Source of the DNA: Prorocentrum cordatum
Taxonomy: Eukaryota > Sar > Dinophyceae > Prorocentrales > Prorocentraceae
Assembly (NCBI GenBank): GCA_963575745.1
Contig: CAUYUJ010003969.1
Coordinates: forward strand, 473,969-537,968
Direction: 5' to 3'
DNA: 64,000 nt
The notes under the pieces are model-generated. The model made no database searches. It saw only the letters and a program-made list of their open reading frames with translations, and had not been told where the DNA came from. Position numbers and translations under genes: made by a program. Shown here piece by piece: positions 53,030-64,000 of this stretch (its first letter is position 1; each line of letters starts with the position of its first letter).

Positions 53030-56000
53030 CGGCAGCGCGCCGACAGCGGCGACAGCTTCGACGGAGAGTCATGAATGCCAGTCATTTAAGCCAAAGGTCT
53101 CACCAGCGTGTGCCAGCGCTGGGAAGGCCAACTTTTCTTCCCCTCCCTCCTCTCCTCAGTGCACCCGTTTTGAGACTTTCAATGGGTCCTCTTGGGGCTC
53201 CATCAAGAAGCGCCTCTTCGAGCTTGCGTGGGGACCCACCAAAGTTTTGTTTGCTCAGGAGGTGCACCTAGTCTCTGATTTAAGCATTGCTGAGGCCTCA
53301 GACTGGGCCTCTAGGCACGGCTGGAAGAGTTTTTGGGCCCCGTCGGTTGCCACTGCCGCCTTTTCCCCCTCGACCAATGGTTTAGGGGATATAGGCTCGT
53401 CAGCTGGGGTCGCCATCTTCGTGGCCGAAGATCTTGGGTGCTACGCTCTCGAGGAACCCGTTGGGCCCCCTGGAGGTATTTTGGTGCCACAACGCGTCTT
53501 GGGAGTCGTTGTGGAGTTCCCCCAGACCTCGGGCATCCTCTGTCTATCTCTGCATGGGCACGTGAGTCAGGGCCTCTCGCCCGACAATCTCGCCATCCTC
53601 GAGGCCGTAGCCGACTTGGTTAAGGTTTCAGGGCTGCAGTACATCATAGCAGGAGACTTCAATGTCACTCAAGACCAGCTTGAGCATTCGGAGTTCTGCA
53701 ACTATATCAAGGGTCAGCTCTTCGCGCCAGTATGCACGATGGGCACCTGCACAGCCAGCAGTTCCGTTATAGACATGTTCATTGTCGAGCAGCAGCTCGC
53801 CAACGCAGTGCGGGGCATCGACGTCGATTTCGACTGGGATGCTAGGCCGCACTTCCCCGTTATGCTGGATCTGCCACCAGATTTTGGAGAGGTCAAGGTC
53901 CTTCAATTCCCATCCATACCCCCCCTCCCCTCCTCATTCGACCAGGATGAGGAGGGTGAGGACATAGTGCATCACAGCACCGTCTCTTGGGATAAAGTTC
54001 TAGATCATATCAATAAGCTCATCTCCGCTTTAGGTAACCGTCACAAGGTTGTGTTGCGTCTCATCTTCGCCTCGGCCTACGCGCACTGGGCCAACGCCGC
54101 CGAGCTCGAGCTCGCGCAGCGGACCAACACAAGGATTCGTGAGCGCAAGTCGACTGGCCTGAGAGCAAGAGCCCCACAGCCAACACTCAAATCCATAACA
54201 AAGAAGGATAGAGCTCACAAGCAGTACGGCCTCCTCCCTACGGCGCCGAGCTGGATCGCCACGCGCATGCACCGCCTCGCCTGCTTTTTGGAAGTGGAGG
54301 AGGAAAGGTATGCTGGGAAGGTTATAGGCAGAGCATCTAGGCCAGCCGTTTTCGAGCTTATTTCCCGAGTTTTGCGTGCCAGGCCCCAGCGCGTGATGCA
54401 GAACGAGTGCACACGCGTGCTCCTGAGAGATATCCAGCAGTATATCACGGCCTTGCACGCAGACTTCGAGGCCGAAGCTTTTTGTTGCAGCAAGATTGCC
54501 GCCACTGTCGCGCAGCTGCTCTCGTTCAAGGCCAGAGCTGACGCATGCGCAAAGAAGGTCATTTCAGATGTGCGGTCAGCTAATGCCAGCTCCTGGAAGG
54601 ATTGGGTCGACAAGGCCCTTGACAAAGGGGCCAAGGCTGCTCACAAGTTCATTAAGGAGCGCACCAAATGGGAGCCCGACACGGTGGTCATTGAGGGTAA
54701 GCTCACTGCCTCTATTCAGAGTACCCTGGACACCTACCAGGCCAAGTTCGGGAAATTCTGGGAGCCCTCGGCGGAGCCCCTCCACAGGGACAACGTCCTC
54801 CACGAGCCCATCGGGATCCCCTCAGTGGAAGCTCTCAGGGACCTCTCCAAGAGTTACCCCAAGTCCTCCGCCGTCTCTCTCGACGGGTTCCACATGAGGC
54901 ATCTCAGTATGTTAACGGACGAGGCCCTAGAGGCCTTCGCCAAACTCATCTACGTCTCTGAGGTGCTGGGGGAGCTTCCTGGGCAGCTCCAGTGGGTCCT
55001 CGTGGCCCTCCTCCGCAAAGTCACAGGCGGCTACAGGCCCATCGGCATCTTTCCCATGATGTACAGAATCACAGGCAAGCTGCGCCTCCACTTCGCGCAG
55101 GACTGGATTGCCAAGCACGATCACTCTTGGTTTGCCTGCGGTGCCGGCAGATCACCAGTCGACGTGGTATGGCGGCAGAGTCTCAGAGCGGAAGGGGCCG
55201 GCTCAGGAGGCGGGGCTTCCGCGGGCGTCCTCTGGGATATGGAGGCTTTCTTCGAGCGCTTCAAGAGAAGCAAGTTGCGGGCCCGAGCGCTTGCTTTAGG
55301 TTTTCCTGAGACTCTGCTAGCATATCATCTCGCAGGGTACGGCTCTTGGAGGCACATAGCGTGGAAGCGCTGTGTGGCCCAGCCTATTGCGGCTGCCAAC
55401 GGCATAGTGGCAGGCTGTTCTTTCTGCATACTTTATGTCAGGATTTATTGTTTCGACGCCTTCCTGCGAATCACGTCGCTGCACTCGGCCGTCTATTTCG
55501 ATTTCTATTTGGATGACCTGACTATCACCTGTCACGGCACCACGGTCAGGGTGCTCAAGCGTGTTGTCAGTGCCGCCAAGGAGCTTGCCCGACTCATCGA
55601 GGTTGACTTAGAAGCCAGGATTGCGGTTCACAAAGGAGCCGTCGTTGCGTCGTCGGTGTCGTTAGCCAGGCTTCTCACCTCTGCCCTTGGGACCTCAGGG
55701 GGCAAGCTCCAAGCGGTCGCCACCAACTTAGGTTGTGATTTTACGGCGGGCAAGTCTTTCGGGTGCAATGGCGCTGCTGCTAAGCGCAAGGTCAGGCTCA
55801 GGACTGCGACGGTCAGAGGGCAACGCCTGCGTAAGCTCACCGCGACCGCGGGTCAACGATGTCGCAAGATTGTTACTACGGGGCTCCTTCCCGCTGGGGC
55901 TTTCGGGGCCGCCGTCGACGGGCTCAGCAACAAGTCCTTGTATAGGCTGCAATCTCTTGAGATTGCCCAGATCACTCCGTGTTCCTCTAGGAAATCCAGA

Positions 56001-58013
56001 AGCGCGGCCTTCGCCCTCACGGGGTCCAGGGCCGACCGTTGGGCCCTCGGGCCCGTCCTCAGGTGGGCCCAGGAAGTGTGGAACACTACGCTCGGCAAGT
56101 ATGTGACCCCAGGGACCATAGGACTGCTCGAGCTCAAGGAGATTTATAACCACGTGCAGCCAGCAGGACATTTGAGTTATAACGCCGTGAGAGGACCACT
56201 CAGCGCGGCAGCTCACGCGCTTCAACGTATTGGCTGGAGTTTCACATCCGCGTTTACGCTGCAGGACCACTTTGGCAGGACGGTCAGGCTCACTGACACC
56301 TCGCCGAGCCTGCTTTCAGACTTGCTTCACCAAGGATGCCAGAGGAGATGGGAAACCATGGCCGCTAAGAGCATACCCAGCCCAACCCCCATGAAGCGAG
56401 TGTGTTTTGACATTGTTCGTTCCCTGCTTTCCCCCAAAAGCAAGAAGTTACCCCCCAGGTTTAAGGCTATCCTCCAAACCCTTGTGGTCCAGGGTTGGTG
56501 GACCGAGGAAAAACTCGCTAATATAGGCTATGATGTGCCTAATGAATGCCCGCTCTGTAAAGCCTTCGGGGACACCATACACCACCGTCTTTTCTCTTGT
56601 CAGCATCCAGAGGTTGTCGCCCCCAGGACAGAGCTGCTGCCGCCAGACGTTTTGCAGGCCGCGCTGGAGGCGCCAGAGAACAGCCCCCTGTACTGCTTCG
56701 GTCTTTTCGAGCATCCAGGGGAGCAGCATGATGATTTTCCGCTGCCCAGGGGGAAGCCCATTGTTCGATTTGTCAGACACGACGGACAGCCAGACACGGT
56801 ACCGCACTTTGGGGGGCTCACGGGAACTGGCGGGTCGTGCACCAAGACAGGCATTGCGGAGTTAGACAGAGCGACGTTTTCGGTAGTGGCTTACAGTACC
56901 GACGGGGCCCCAGAGGCCTCATTTTATGGCGCTGTTGCAGCCAACCTCCCCCAGACTTCTCAGGCTGGGGAGCACATGGGCTTCCTGGTGCTCCAGGAGG
57001 CCCTCGCCAAACCTTCCAAGGCCTGGGTGGACTGCAAAGCGGTCCTGGATCAGCACGCTAGGCCACTGCCGACACGTCTCAGCAGTAAGCTAAAGTACTC
57101 AGGCCTGCACAAGCTAGCGCTTGCGCGGGACAGCAGACACCTCCTCGAGACGGCCTCTAAGGTCAAGAGCCATCAGAATGTGAACTCACTGGCTGGAGAG
57201 GCCAGACTCGCTGCCGAGATCAACACAGCAGCGGACAAGATGGCGAAGGCGGCAATGGACTGCCACCCAAGTTTCAACCCGACAGCGCTGCAGGAGTTGC
57301 AACGCAAAATAGAGGCCGCTCGAGCGATTGGTTTATATGCGCCCAGAGTTCTCGCCCTATGCCAGCGCAATAGGCACAAATGCGAGAGAGCCGCTCTGCC
57401 CTGTAAGGTTCAGGCCACCATTGTCGTGCACGACTGGGAGGTTCTTCAGGGGCCGATACCGTACAGGTGCAGAGCTTGTTTTACGTACGCCCGATCTTAT
57501 AAGGCAGCCGTCGCACGAGAGAGACAAGCATGTCAGCCTCTGGCCAGCGCATTCAGGCGCGGCCTTGAAGGCATCCACGCCAGCCACCAGATGGCAATAG
57601 CGCATTTTGCCGTGCCAGTTGTCTTTTGTTTAGTCTGTGGGCGCTATGCCCAGTATGCTTTCAGAGGCTTGCCAGCCACTTGTCCTGGACGCCCTCCCAA
57701 GAGCGGCGGACGTGCGAACATCAGAAATCGTCTTCTGGCTGGCAAGCATCCAAGGTTTTCAGATTTTGCTTCAGAGTCCGAGCGGTACAACACCGCAGAA
57801 ATTCAAAGGCAGCAGCGGGCGCAGCGTGAACGTGCAGCAGCGCGCGCAGCGATGCCACTCCCGAGTCAGCCGCACCCAAGATCGGAGCCTCGCCCACAGA
57901 GGTTCGAGGCTGGTCGAGGGCGCCAGCAGCTTTCCAGCAGGCGCCTAGAGGAGGATGGGGAACTCATCCCTCCTGTGGGTTTCGGCGAGGACGACTCGGG
58001 ATCGTCGGACTAG
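53030..58013 (+). CDS. LINE ORF2: endonuclease, reverse transcriptase, RNase H
   Basis: Nicks target DNA and copies the RNA in place. The frame is open from 51636, but conserved domains begin near 53150. The AP-type endonuclease has FAQEVHL (about 53248), IIAGDFNV (53646), SSVIDMFIV (about 53761) and RPHFPVML (about 53845). RT has YRPIGIFPMMYRITGKL (about 55033), WDMEAFFERF with catalytic Asp (about 55233), FDFYLDDL, i.e. YLDD (about 55499), and downstream thumb. NECPLCKAF...HHRLFSCQH (about 56541) is the usual C-terminal zinc motif. RNase H has STDGAP (about 56895), AGEHMGFLVLQEAL, WVDCKAVLD, KVKSHQN and NTAADKMAK (to about 57250). A Cys-rich C-terminal tail follows. No ATG precedes the endonuclease in this frame, so it may be made by frameshift from ORF1. 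Confidence 0.92.
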
Positions 58014-58181
58014 GCCCCCGTCCAAGGCCCACCGCCACCTCGGCGGTGCTGCGCGCTTGTGAGGGGCCACCCGCCCGACGGTCTCTGCCCTGGGTCTCCG
58101 CCACTGGCACGCCCAGGCACCGTCGGGCCACCCCACCTGGAGGGTGACTGGCCAGAGCCGCGTGCGTATGGCCCGAGCATG

Positions 58182-58209
<28 letters not shown>
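58182..58209 (+). other. LINE poly(A) tail, A28
   Basis: 28 uninterrupted A residues after ATG-like GAGCATG. This is the 3' terminus of the inserted RNA copy; the flanking minisatellite begins at the next base. Confidence 0.95.
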
Positions 58210-58212
<3 letters not shown>

Positions 58213-58490
58213 CTCTCCTGTCCCCCCCCCTCTCTCCTGTCCCCCCCCCCTCTCTCCCCCCCCCCCTGTCTCCTTTCCCCCCCCCCCTCTCTCCTGTCCC
58301 CCCCCCTCTCCCCCCCCCCCTTTCTCCTGTCCCCCCTCCTTCCCCTCTCCCTGTCCCCCCCCCCCTCCCCCCTCCTCTTTCCTGCCCCCCCCCCCTTCGT
58401 TTCTCCTGTCCCCCCCCCCCCTCTCTCCTGTGCCCCCCCCCCTTCTCTCCTTTCCCCTCCCCTTCCCCCCCGTCTCCCCTGTCAAGGGCG
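58210..58490. repeat. CTCTCCTGTCCCC-type minisatellite, right of LINE
   Basis: Clean CTCTCCTGTCCCCCCC units with variable C-run length. Continuation of the array at 51455-51598. Confidence 0.93.
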
Positions 58491-60202
58491 CAGTGCAGGG
58501 GGGGGGGAACTGGAGGAAAGAAAAGGTTCAGAGGCGGGGAGGGGTGCAGGAAGAGGGGGGGGGGGAGCGGAGAGGAGATTGCAGGGGAAGGGGGGGGTGC
58601 AGGAAGAGTGGGGGGGGCGCCGGAGAGGAAGGTGTAGGGGGGGGGGCCGTCCCGGCATTTGGGAGGCCTTGCGTGTCAATTCTTTCGTCGTTTGCATTCC
58701 CCCCCCCCCTTGCAGAGCAAAGCTTGAGCGAGCTCAAGCCCACGCTCTCAGAAACTCACACGCCGGATTGGCGGAAAACAAACAAAGGCAACGAAAACGC
58801 TGTACTCGGTGCGTGGGACGCATGCGGGCGGTCCCACTAGGGGCTTCGGTGGAGCCCCCTATGGGGCCACGAAACGTGTGAGAGATGTGCTGAAGCGGGT
58901 GGTGCTGATGATGGTGATGGAAGAGGGAGGAGGGGGAGGAGGAGGAGGAGGAGGAGGAGGAGGAGGAGGGGCAGAACGCGGGCACCGCCATTTCAAAACG
59001 AGGACCCAACACCACAGGATGGTTGGGAACAACATAGGGGCATAATTCTGATTGGTGGTCAATTCAATCACACGGCACGCTGGGTTGTCCAGTCGGGGGC
59101 CGACAAGAAAGATTCGTCCGCTGGGATGACGACATTGCAGTTTTTGCCAAATAGAAGGGTTGGGAATGGTGGTGCGAAATGGTTAACTTGTTCGAGACAT
59201 GGCAAGGTTTCGGAAACGAATACGTCAAACACATGTTGCGGTAATTGTTATACACTCGCCCATCCCTCCATCCATCCGTCAACCCTTCCTTCCATCCGTC
59301 TTCGACGCTTCACCTGTGCAGCAATCCCGCCTCCCTGGAGGCCAGCGCGTTTAGCGCGCTTGCCGCCCTTGTAGGGTCGCCCCGCGGCGATGGCAGACTT
59401 CCGCTTCCGCTCCCGGTTCACTTGCGCTTTGCTGCAGCGTTGGGGCTTGTGGGCAATACAGCACCGTCTCCTTCCGCCTCAGTTCGTCCGAATGTGATTT
59501 CGCTCGCTTCGGTTTGTCCTGTCCGATCTGTGCTGTTCGGTCCGCCTGCTTCGATTCGCCTGTTTTGAAAGGCGGACAGAATCGAAGAAGACGAAGCGAA
59601 AGAGGACGAAACGAAAGAGGACGAGCCGAAAGAAGACGAAACGAAAGCGGTCGAAGTGAAGGTCCACCCCGCCTCCACCTTTCCGAGGCTGGAATTTGTG
59701 TGCGCCCCTTGCTTCGGGTTCCGATTTCCCAGGACATCGGCAGGCGCCAGAAGGCTCGTGCAATCTTGGGGCCAGAAGGTGTCCGTATCCGTTGCCTCCC
59801 GTGAGGTTTCTTTGAACATAGGGTTCCGCATTGGTGGGCGCGTATAATGACGAATGCACTGCGCACACAAACGCACCCATACCCACAGGTCGGAGGGAGG
59901 AATATTGGCTATGGGTGTGGGTGCAGGTTGTCGGACCCCTTATTTCGACCCCTGGGGGAGGCTCCCATTCGAGAGAGGACCCCCATCCGACAACACGCGC
60001 TCATAACCCCATCCGTCCACCCTGTAGGTATGGGTGTGTGTGTGTGCTGTTCGTGCCGCGTCCTCCCTCTCCTGCATGGCGGCACAGTTCGCATTAACGG
60101 CAGCCCCTTTTGAGCCTCTCGTCGCCAGCGCAGTCACCCTCTGCCTAGCCGCCGGCTCAAAACAGTGTGTGTTGATCGTTCGTCGTATGAGCCCTCCGTC
60201 CC
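58491..60202. other. Intergenic, G-run rich then moderate GC
   Basis: G runs at 58500-58640, a GGA array at about 58925-58970, one unit of the 50190-50535 repeat (about 58808-58880), and a 12-bp GAAAGAGGACGA-type minisatellite (59583-59660). A minus-strand Ser/Phe-rich frame across the last is an artefact of the repeat. No supported gene. Confidence 0.4.
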
Positions 60203-60372
60203 CTGATGGGGGGCCTGTTTTCCACCACCGCCACCATAAGTTGGAGGGGGGAAAGGAAGTGGAGGATGAGGAGGAGGAACAAGAGGAGGAGGCGGAGGAG
60301 GAGGAGGGGGACCACCTCCCCCTCCCACTTCTGGTGGTGGCGGTGGGAAGCAAACCCCCCCCATTCCCCCCC
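60203..60372 (+). mobile_element. Introner-like inverted-repeat element, copy 2
   Basis: About 170 bp. Left arm GGGGGGCCTGTTTTCCACCA continuing CCGCCACCATAAGTTGG; right arm (other strand) reads GCTTCCCACCGCCACCACCA then GAAGTGGGAGGG. The interior is a GGA array. The left arm closely matches the donor end of the intron at 31937-32071. Direct repeats of GTGTGTGTTG..TGTTCGTCGTA lie outside it (about 60165 and 60383). No gene is evident around it. Confidence 0.6.
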
Positions 60373-60559
60373 TGCAGGCAAGGGTGTGTGTTGCTTGTTC
60401 GTCGTACCCTCCGACCTCGGCACCTCGAACGCGCCCCTCCTCCTCCTCCTCCTCCTCCTCCTCCTCCTCCTCTGCGGAATGACATTGAAGAAGCAACACA
60501 AGTTCGCCCCGCGCACAGGGATGACAGTATCACAATGGGATGACGAACCGAGCCGACCG

Positions 60560-61670
60560 CCACAGCTTTGAGGAATACAGTACGAGAACAACGATTGGCA
60601 GGAGTGGATCGCCGACCGCGCCACCATGCCGCACACCTACGAGTCATTGCACGCAGACGACTGCGGAGATCAGACTCGCCAGGACCGAGCAGGCCAGAAT
60701 CGGTACCTACGCAGAGCCCCCAAACGACGTGCAGGACCCGCACGAGGAGTGATAGCGCAGACACCATGCATGAGCAGCGACAGGCGATATCACGACAACG
60801 AGCACGGACGGAAGCACAACCAAGCGAACTTCAGCAGGTGGCATGCTGATTTACATGCGCTGATACGCCTGGAAGGACCAGCCCCACAGAGAACCACACG
60901 GTCGCAGTCGTTCTCCCAGGACAAGGGCAATGAGAAGCTCGTGAACCAAGGGCAACAAATCCTTCATCGATTCGAAGCGCCACGAGAGTATGGACGAACA
61001 GAAGCAACCTCTTCCAGATCCATGACCGTCAGCACGGACACGTGTACATGGTGCCATACAGCGATTGCGAGCAGAGCATCATGGCTGCGCTACAGGCTCA
61101 GGCGACCACAACGACGAAGAGAAAGTGCTGACGCAGAAGACGTCCCCCAACAACGGGCAGATGACCAGGCAGCTGTCAGGCAACCAATGGGACCGCATTT
61201 CGATCGATGGCGAGTACTCAGCAGTGACCGCCGCGGAAGCAGCGGACACACCCTATGCGGAGAAGGCCGAGGAGAAGAACAGCAACGACCTGGGGGCACC
61301 GCACCTCCACATCGGCGTAGACTTTCACCTGGAGACGGGGCTCACAAGACGATTTTGAAGGAGGATCGCTCGCTGACCTACGTGATGGGCATGCAGGGCT
61401 TCGGGGACATCGCCTCGTATTTCAAAGTCAAAAAGGCCTACAGCGAAGGGGGACAGCCATAGAGATGGAAACTCTAGCCGACGCTCAGCAGCCTCGCATG
61501 CAGCCCTCGGACACCCTCATGGGAGGACCAGATCAACGCCTCTCGAGAAGGAAGACAGGAGCCGCCCGTCAAGATCAGCCGCACCAAGCAGAATGGGGAC
61601 CTCAGGAAAGCCGTTGAGGACAAACTTCGAACGGAAGAGGCAGTGCAGATATTCTGAGCACCGCCGCCAT
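60560..61670 (+). pseudogene. Decayed or frameshifted gene, unknown protein
   Basis: Coding-like segments occur in all three plus frames in succession: LVNQGQQILHRFEAPREYGR (about 60940), HVYMVPYSDCEQSIMAALQA (about 61038), QLSGNQWDRISIDGEYSAVT (about 61171) continuing GAPHLHIGVDFHLETG, ILKEDRSLTYVMGMQGFGDI (about 61357), and PPVKISRTKQNGDLRKAVED (about 61562). They cannot be joined without several one-base shifts, and no splice-like borders separate them, so a broken gene is likely. No family is recognised. Confidence 0.45.
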
Positions 61671-62554
61671 CAGGTCTCTTGAGGAAAGTACAGGCAGCAC
61701 TGTGAGTACGTCAGCTGGCGATGGAGGGGTAGAGATGACAGAACGTAGAGAGCTAGTCAGGGATAGCAGTCGCAAGGCGATGGGACGCTGCGACGCACCA
61801 CCATCAGTGATGGCTCCTCTTGCTTTCTTTTACGCGAAGTCGTTAAGCACCTGTCTCGGGGATTTAGGCGCCAAAGGGTGCCTCTCTTTTCTTCTCTCCC
61901 TGGTTCCCGAGGCGTTCGCCTGTTTCGGTTTGTTCCCTCGTGGGCCTTTCGCTCCGCCGCATCACGGGAACCTGGACCTCGGGACCAGACATGTGCACAA
62001 CGACGGGGCGCGCAGCAGCTTTAGAGAGAGGAACTTGGGGTGGGGGGGGGGGTGGGATGGGGGAGGGGGGGGCGGTGGCGGGAATACTGCTACACTGGGA
62101 CACGTCCCGAGCCAGGGGCGATTGGCCAGACGGCCCTAAGTCCCTGCCGTTTCCATAACAATTTTGTTTTCGGGAAGGCCCCGCGCTGCAGCGGGCCGAG
62201 AGGCTAAAAAGCCAGGGTCCCGTAGGCGACCCGTCGATCCGCCGATCTGACGTGCCAGCAGCAATTAGGTTCGTATGCAGTCGAACCCCAGACAGCTGCC
62301 AAGGCTTCCGACTCCCCCTCCCCCTTCCTCCTCCTCCTCCTCCTCCTCCTCCTCCTCCTCTTCCTCCTCCTCCAGGAGCACCTGGAGGTCGTCGAGGCCG
62401 CGAAGAGCAAAGGCCCTCACATCCGCTCGCCCCTCGCCGCGCGCCTGTCGCGCGGGGGGCGGGCCCTCTCTCTCGCGCCCGCGCCGCGTGCTCGGGGCCG
62501 ACGTCTCCAGCCCCCCCCCCCACCACCCTTCGGCCATGCGCAGAAGGGGGGGCG
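61671..62554. other. Intergenic, with TCC array
   Basis: A GGGGTGGGGG tract at 62038-62080 and a TCC array at about 62325-62373. No supported gene. Confidence 0.4.
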
Positions 62555-62793
62555 CCCACCGGTCGTTGACAGTAGGCATTTCTGAATTCCCAGATTCCCA
62601 TCTTTTGAAGCGAGGAGGACGAGGACGAGGAGGACGGGAAGGAAGAGGAGGAGGAGGAGGGTGCCTTCCTACTTCAATGATCGAGCGGCTTCACCTTTTG
62701 CGTCCCCCTTGGGGGGCGGACGGCGCCCAATCTCTTTTTGTCAACGCCTTCCTTCTTCATGTGTTTCTACCTACTTCTGCCGACCGATGGGTA
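62555..62793 (+). mobile_element. MITE family D, copy 2
   Basis: 239 bp, same orientation as copy 1 (41925-42262). Inverted ends CACCGGTCGTTGACAGTAGG and CCTACTTCTGCCGACCGATG pair over about 25 bp. It has a short GGA array where copy 1 carries the palindrome. Confidence 0.82.
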
Positions 62794-62965
62794 TGGGGGA
62801 GGGGGAGGGTTTCTCAGAAACGCCTCTGCTTCTTAGAAGCCGCGGGCCTTGTCTGCAGATGTAGGGCCCGGGCCGCCTTCTAAGAAACATGTTCCTTCTG
62901 ATGAGCCCCCCCCCCCTCTCCCATGCCGCCTTGTGCGCTCCACCAGACCACGCTTCCAAAAATGC

Positions 62966-63201
62966 AGATCGTTCAATATCGACCGATTTTGGTTCGCCGG
63001 CGGCGTTCAACGTGGCACGACGGCGACGGGGTCGCCGCCGGTCGACGCGACGCGAACCTAATTATCGCATCACCCCTTGGCGTTGCATCTGACAGCCCCA
63101 CCCGAGCCGAGGGCGTTCAATTGCGGCGACCCCGCCGCGAGCGTTCAACGTTGAACGCCGCCAGGGCCAGCGACCCAGAGTCGGTCGATGTTGAACGATC
63201 T
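62966..63201. mobile_element. MITE family E
   Basis: 236 bp with ~20-bp near-perfect inverted ends (AGATCGTTCAACATCGACCGA-like at right; GATCGTTCAATATCGACCGA at left). GCGGCGTTCAACGT recurs near both ends. A partial reverse copy lies at 49335-49436. Non-coding. Confidence 0.78.
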
Positions 63202-63339
63202 CGCTTTTCGGGGACGGCCGACCGGTCCATGTCGGCTCGTGCCATGGCCGTGCCGTGCCCTGGCGTAGGAGGAGGCACGTCGAGTGCCTCGCGCCGTTGT
63301 GCCTTTCCCTCTCCCTCGCCCCTCCCGCCCCATTGCTGC

Positions 63340-64000
63340 TTTCGAGGAGGATCTGAGGGAGGATGCCGATGCGGAAGCGGAGGAGGAGAAGGAGGAGGAG
63401 GAGGAGGCGTCGGCGAAGGCGGAGGCGGAGGAGGACGAGGAGGAGGAGGAGGAGGAGGCGGAGGAGGAGGAGGAGGAGGAGGCGAAGGAGGAGGAGGAAG
63501 ACGACGACGAGGAGGAGGAAGAGGAGGAGGAGGAGGAGGAGGTGGAGGAGTTGGAGAAGGAAGGAGGAGGAAGAGGAGGAGGAGGAGGAAGAGGAGGAGG
63601 AGGAGGAGGGGAGGGGAGGAGAAGGAGGAGAGCAGGATGAGAAGGGGCGATGAGGAGAAGGAGGAGGAGGACCAGACGAGGAGGAGGATAATGATGATGA
63701 TGAGGAGGAGGAGGAGAAGGAAGGAGGAGGAGGATGAGGAGGAGGAGGAGGAGGAAGAGGAGGAGAGCAGGTTGAGGAGGGTATGAAGAGGAGGAGGAGA
63801 ATGAGGAGGTGGAGGAGTAGTAGAAGGAGGAGGCGAAGGAGGAGCAGGAGGAGGAGGAGAAGGAGGGAGGAGGAAGAGGGGGAGGAGGAGAAAGAAGAGA
63901 GGAGGAGGAGGAGGAGGAGGGAGGAGGAGATGGAGGAGGAGGAGCAGGAGGAGTAGGAGGAGGAGGAGGAGAGCAGGATGAGAAGGAGGGGATGAGGAGA
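63340..64000. repeat. (GGA)n array to the window end
   Basis: At least 660 bp of GGA/GAG repeat with GCG, GAC and GAT variants, continuing past the window. Glu/Arg frames here are artefacts. Confidence 0.95.

Larger units (their letters stand above)
51599..58209 (+). mobile_element. Full-length APE-type LINE with spliced leader 5' end
   Basis: A non-LTR retrotransposon of 6.6 kb. The 5' end is the dinoflagellate spliced leader plus a relict leader (51599-51635). ORF1 starts at 51800. ORF2 carries endonuclease, reverse transcriptase, a CCHC-like zinc motif and RNase H up to 58013. A 168-bp 3' UTR and A28 (58182-58209) close it. Pure poly(A) and minisatellite identity on both sides show a single insertion of an mRNA-like template by target-primed reverse transcription. 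The RNase H places it among the I-like/RNase H-bearing clades. The leader shows that the template RNA had been trans-spliced. Confidence 0.92.

Overview
The window is almost certainly nuclear DNA of a dinoflagellate. The best evidence is at 51599-51635: a near-perfect copy of the 22-nt dinoflagellate spliced leader followed at once by a 15-nt truncated ('relict') leader, exactly at the 5' end of a LINE retrotransposon. High GC, very long microsatellites of every type, pyrimidine-tract/AG exon borders and many small inverted-repeat elements fit this. The species cannot be decided by eye. One 100-base assembly gap lies at 11401-11500.

Layout. 1-2860: trinucleotide arrays, a ~126-bp repeat in two copies, and what looks like the 3' end of an intron. 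2869-7101: one or two plus-strand genes of unknown function (~840 and ~400 residues), whose frames slip three times, each time at a C run. 7100-15130: mostly repeats, with two weak coding candidates and the first copy of a ~154-bp mobile element. 15131-20949: a tyrosine-recombinase retrotransposon of the DIRS order (Ngaro/PAT-like) with the diagnostic split direct repeats A1-ORFs-B1-A2-B2, inserted into a CCT array. 20950-22330: a 1.4-kb pyrimidine/purine array. 24666-28370: a 1.85-kb block tandemly duplicated, each copy holding a 152-bp tandem repeat and a 16-bp minisatellite. 30804-31363: tandem foldback hairpins that run into the 3' side of a minus-strand coiled-coil gene (31370-32299); this gene carries a 135-nt GT-AG intron that itself looks like an inverted-repeat element (an introner candidate). 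32300-51450: microsatellites, GC-rich spacer and at least five families of short non-autonomous elements. 51599-58209: a full-length APE-type LINE with ORF1, endonuclease, reverse transcriptase and RNase H, ending in A28 and flanked on both sides by the same CTCTCCTGTCCCC-type minisatellite. 58210-64000: minisatellite, a second introner-like element, a decayed gene, more inverted-repeat elements and a terminal GGA array.

Taken together this is a repeat-dominated dinoflagellate region. Two autonomous retroelements with different mobilisation chemistry (tyrosine recombinase; target-primed reverse transcription) sit inside simple-sequence DNA, among several two- or three-copy foldback/MITE families, with only a few host coding segments. 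The most interesting biology is the coupling of spliced-leader trans-splicing to LINE retrotransposition and the intron that looks made from a transposable element. Small RNA genes were not searched for systematically; none was recognised.
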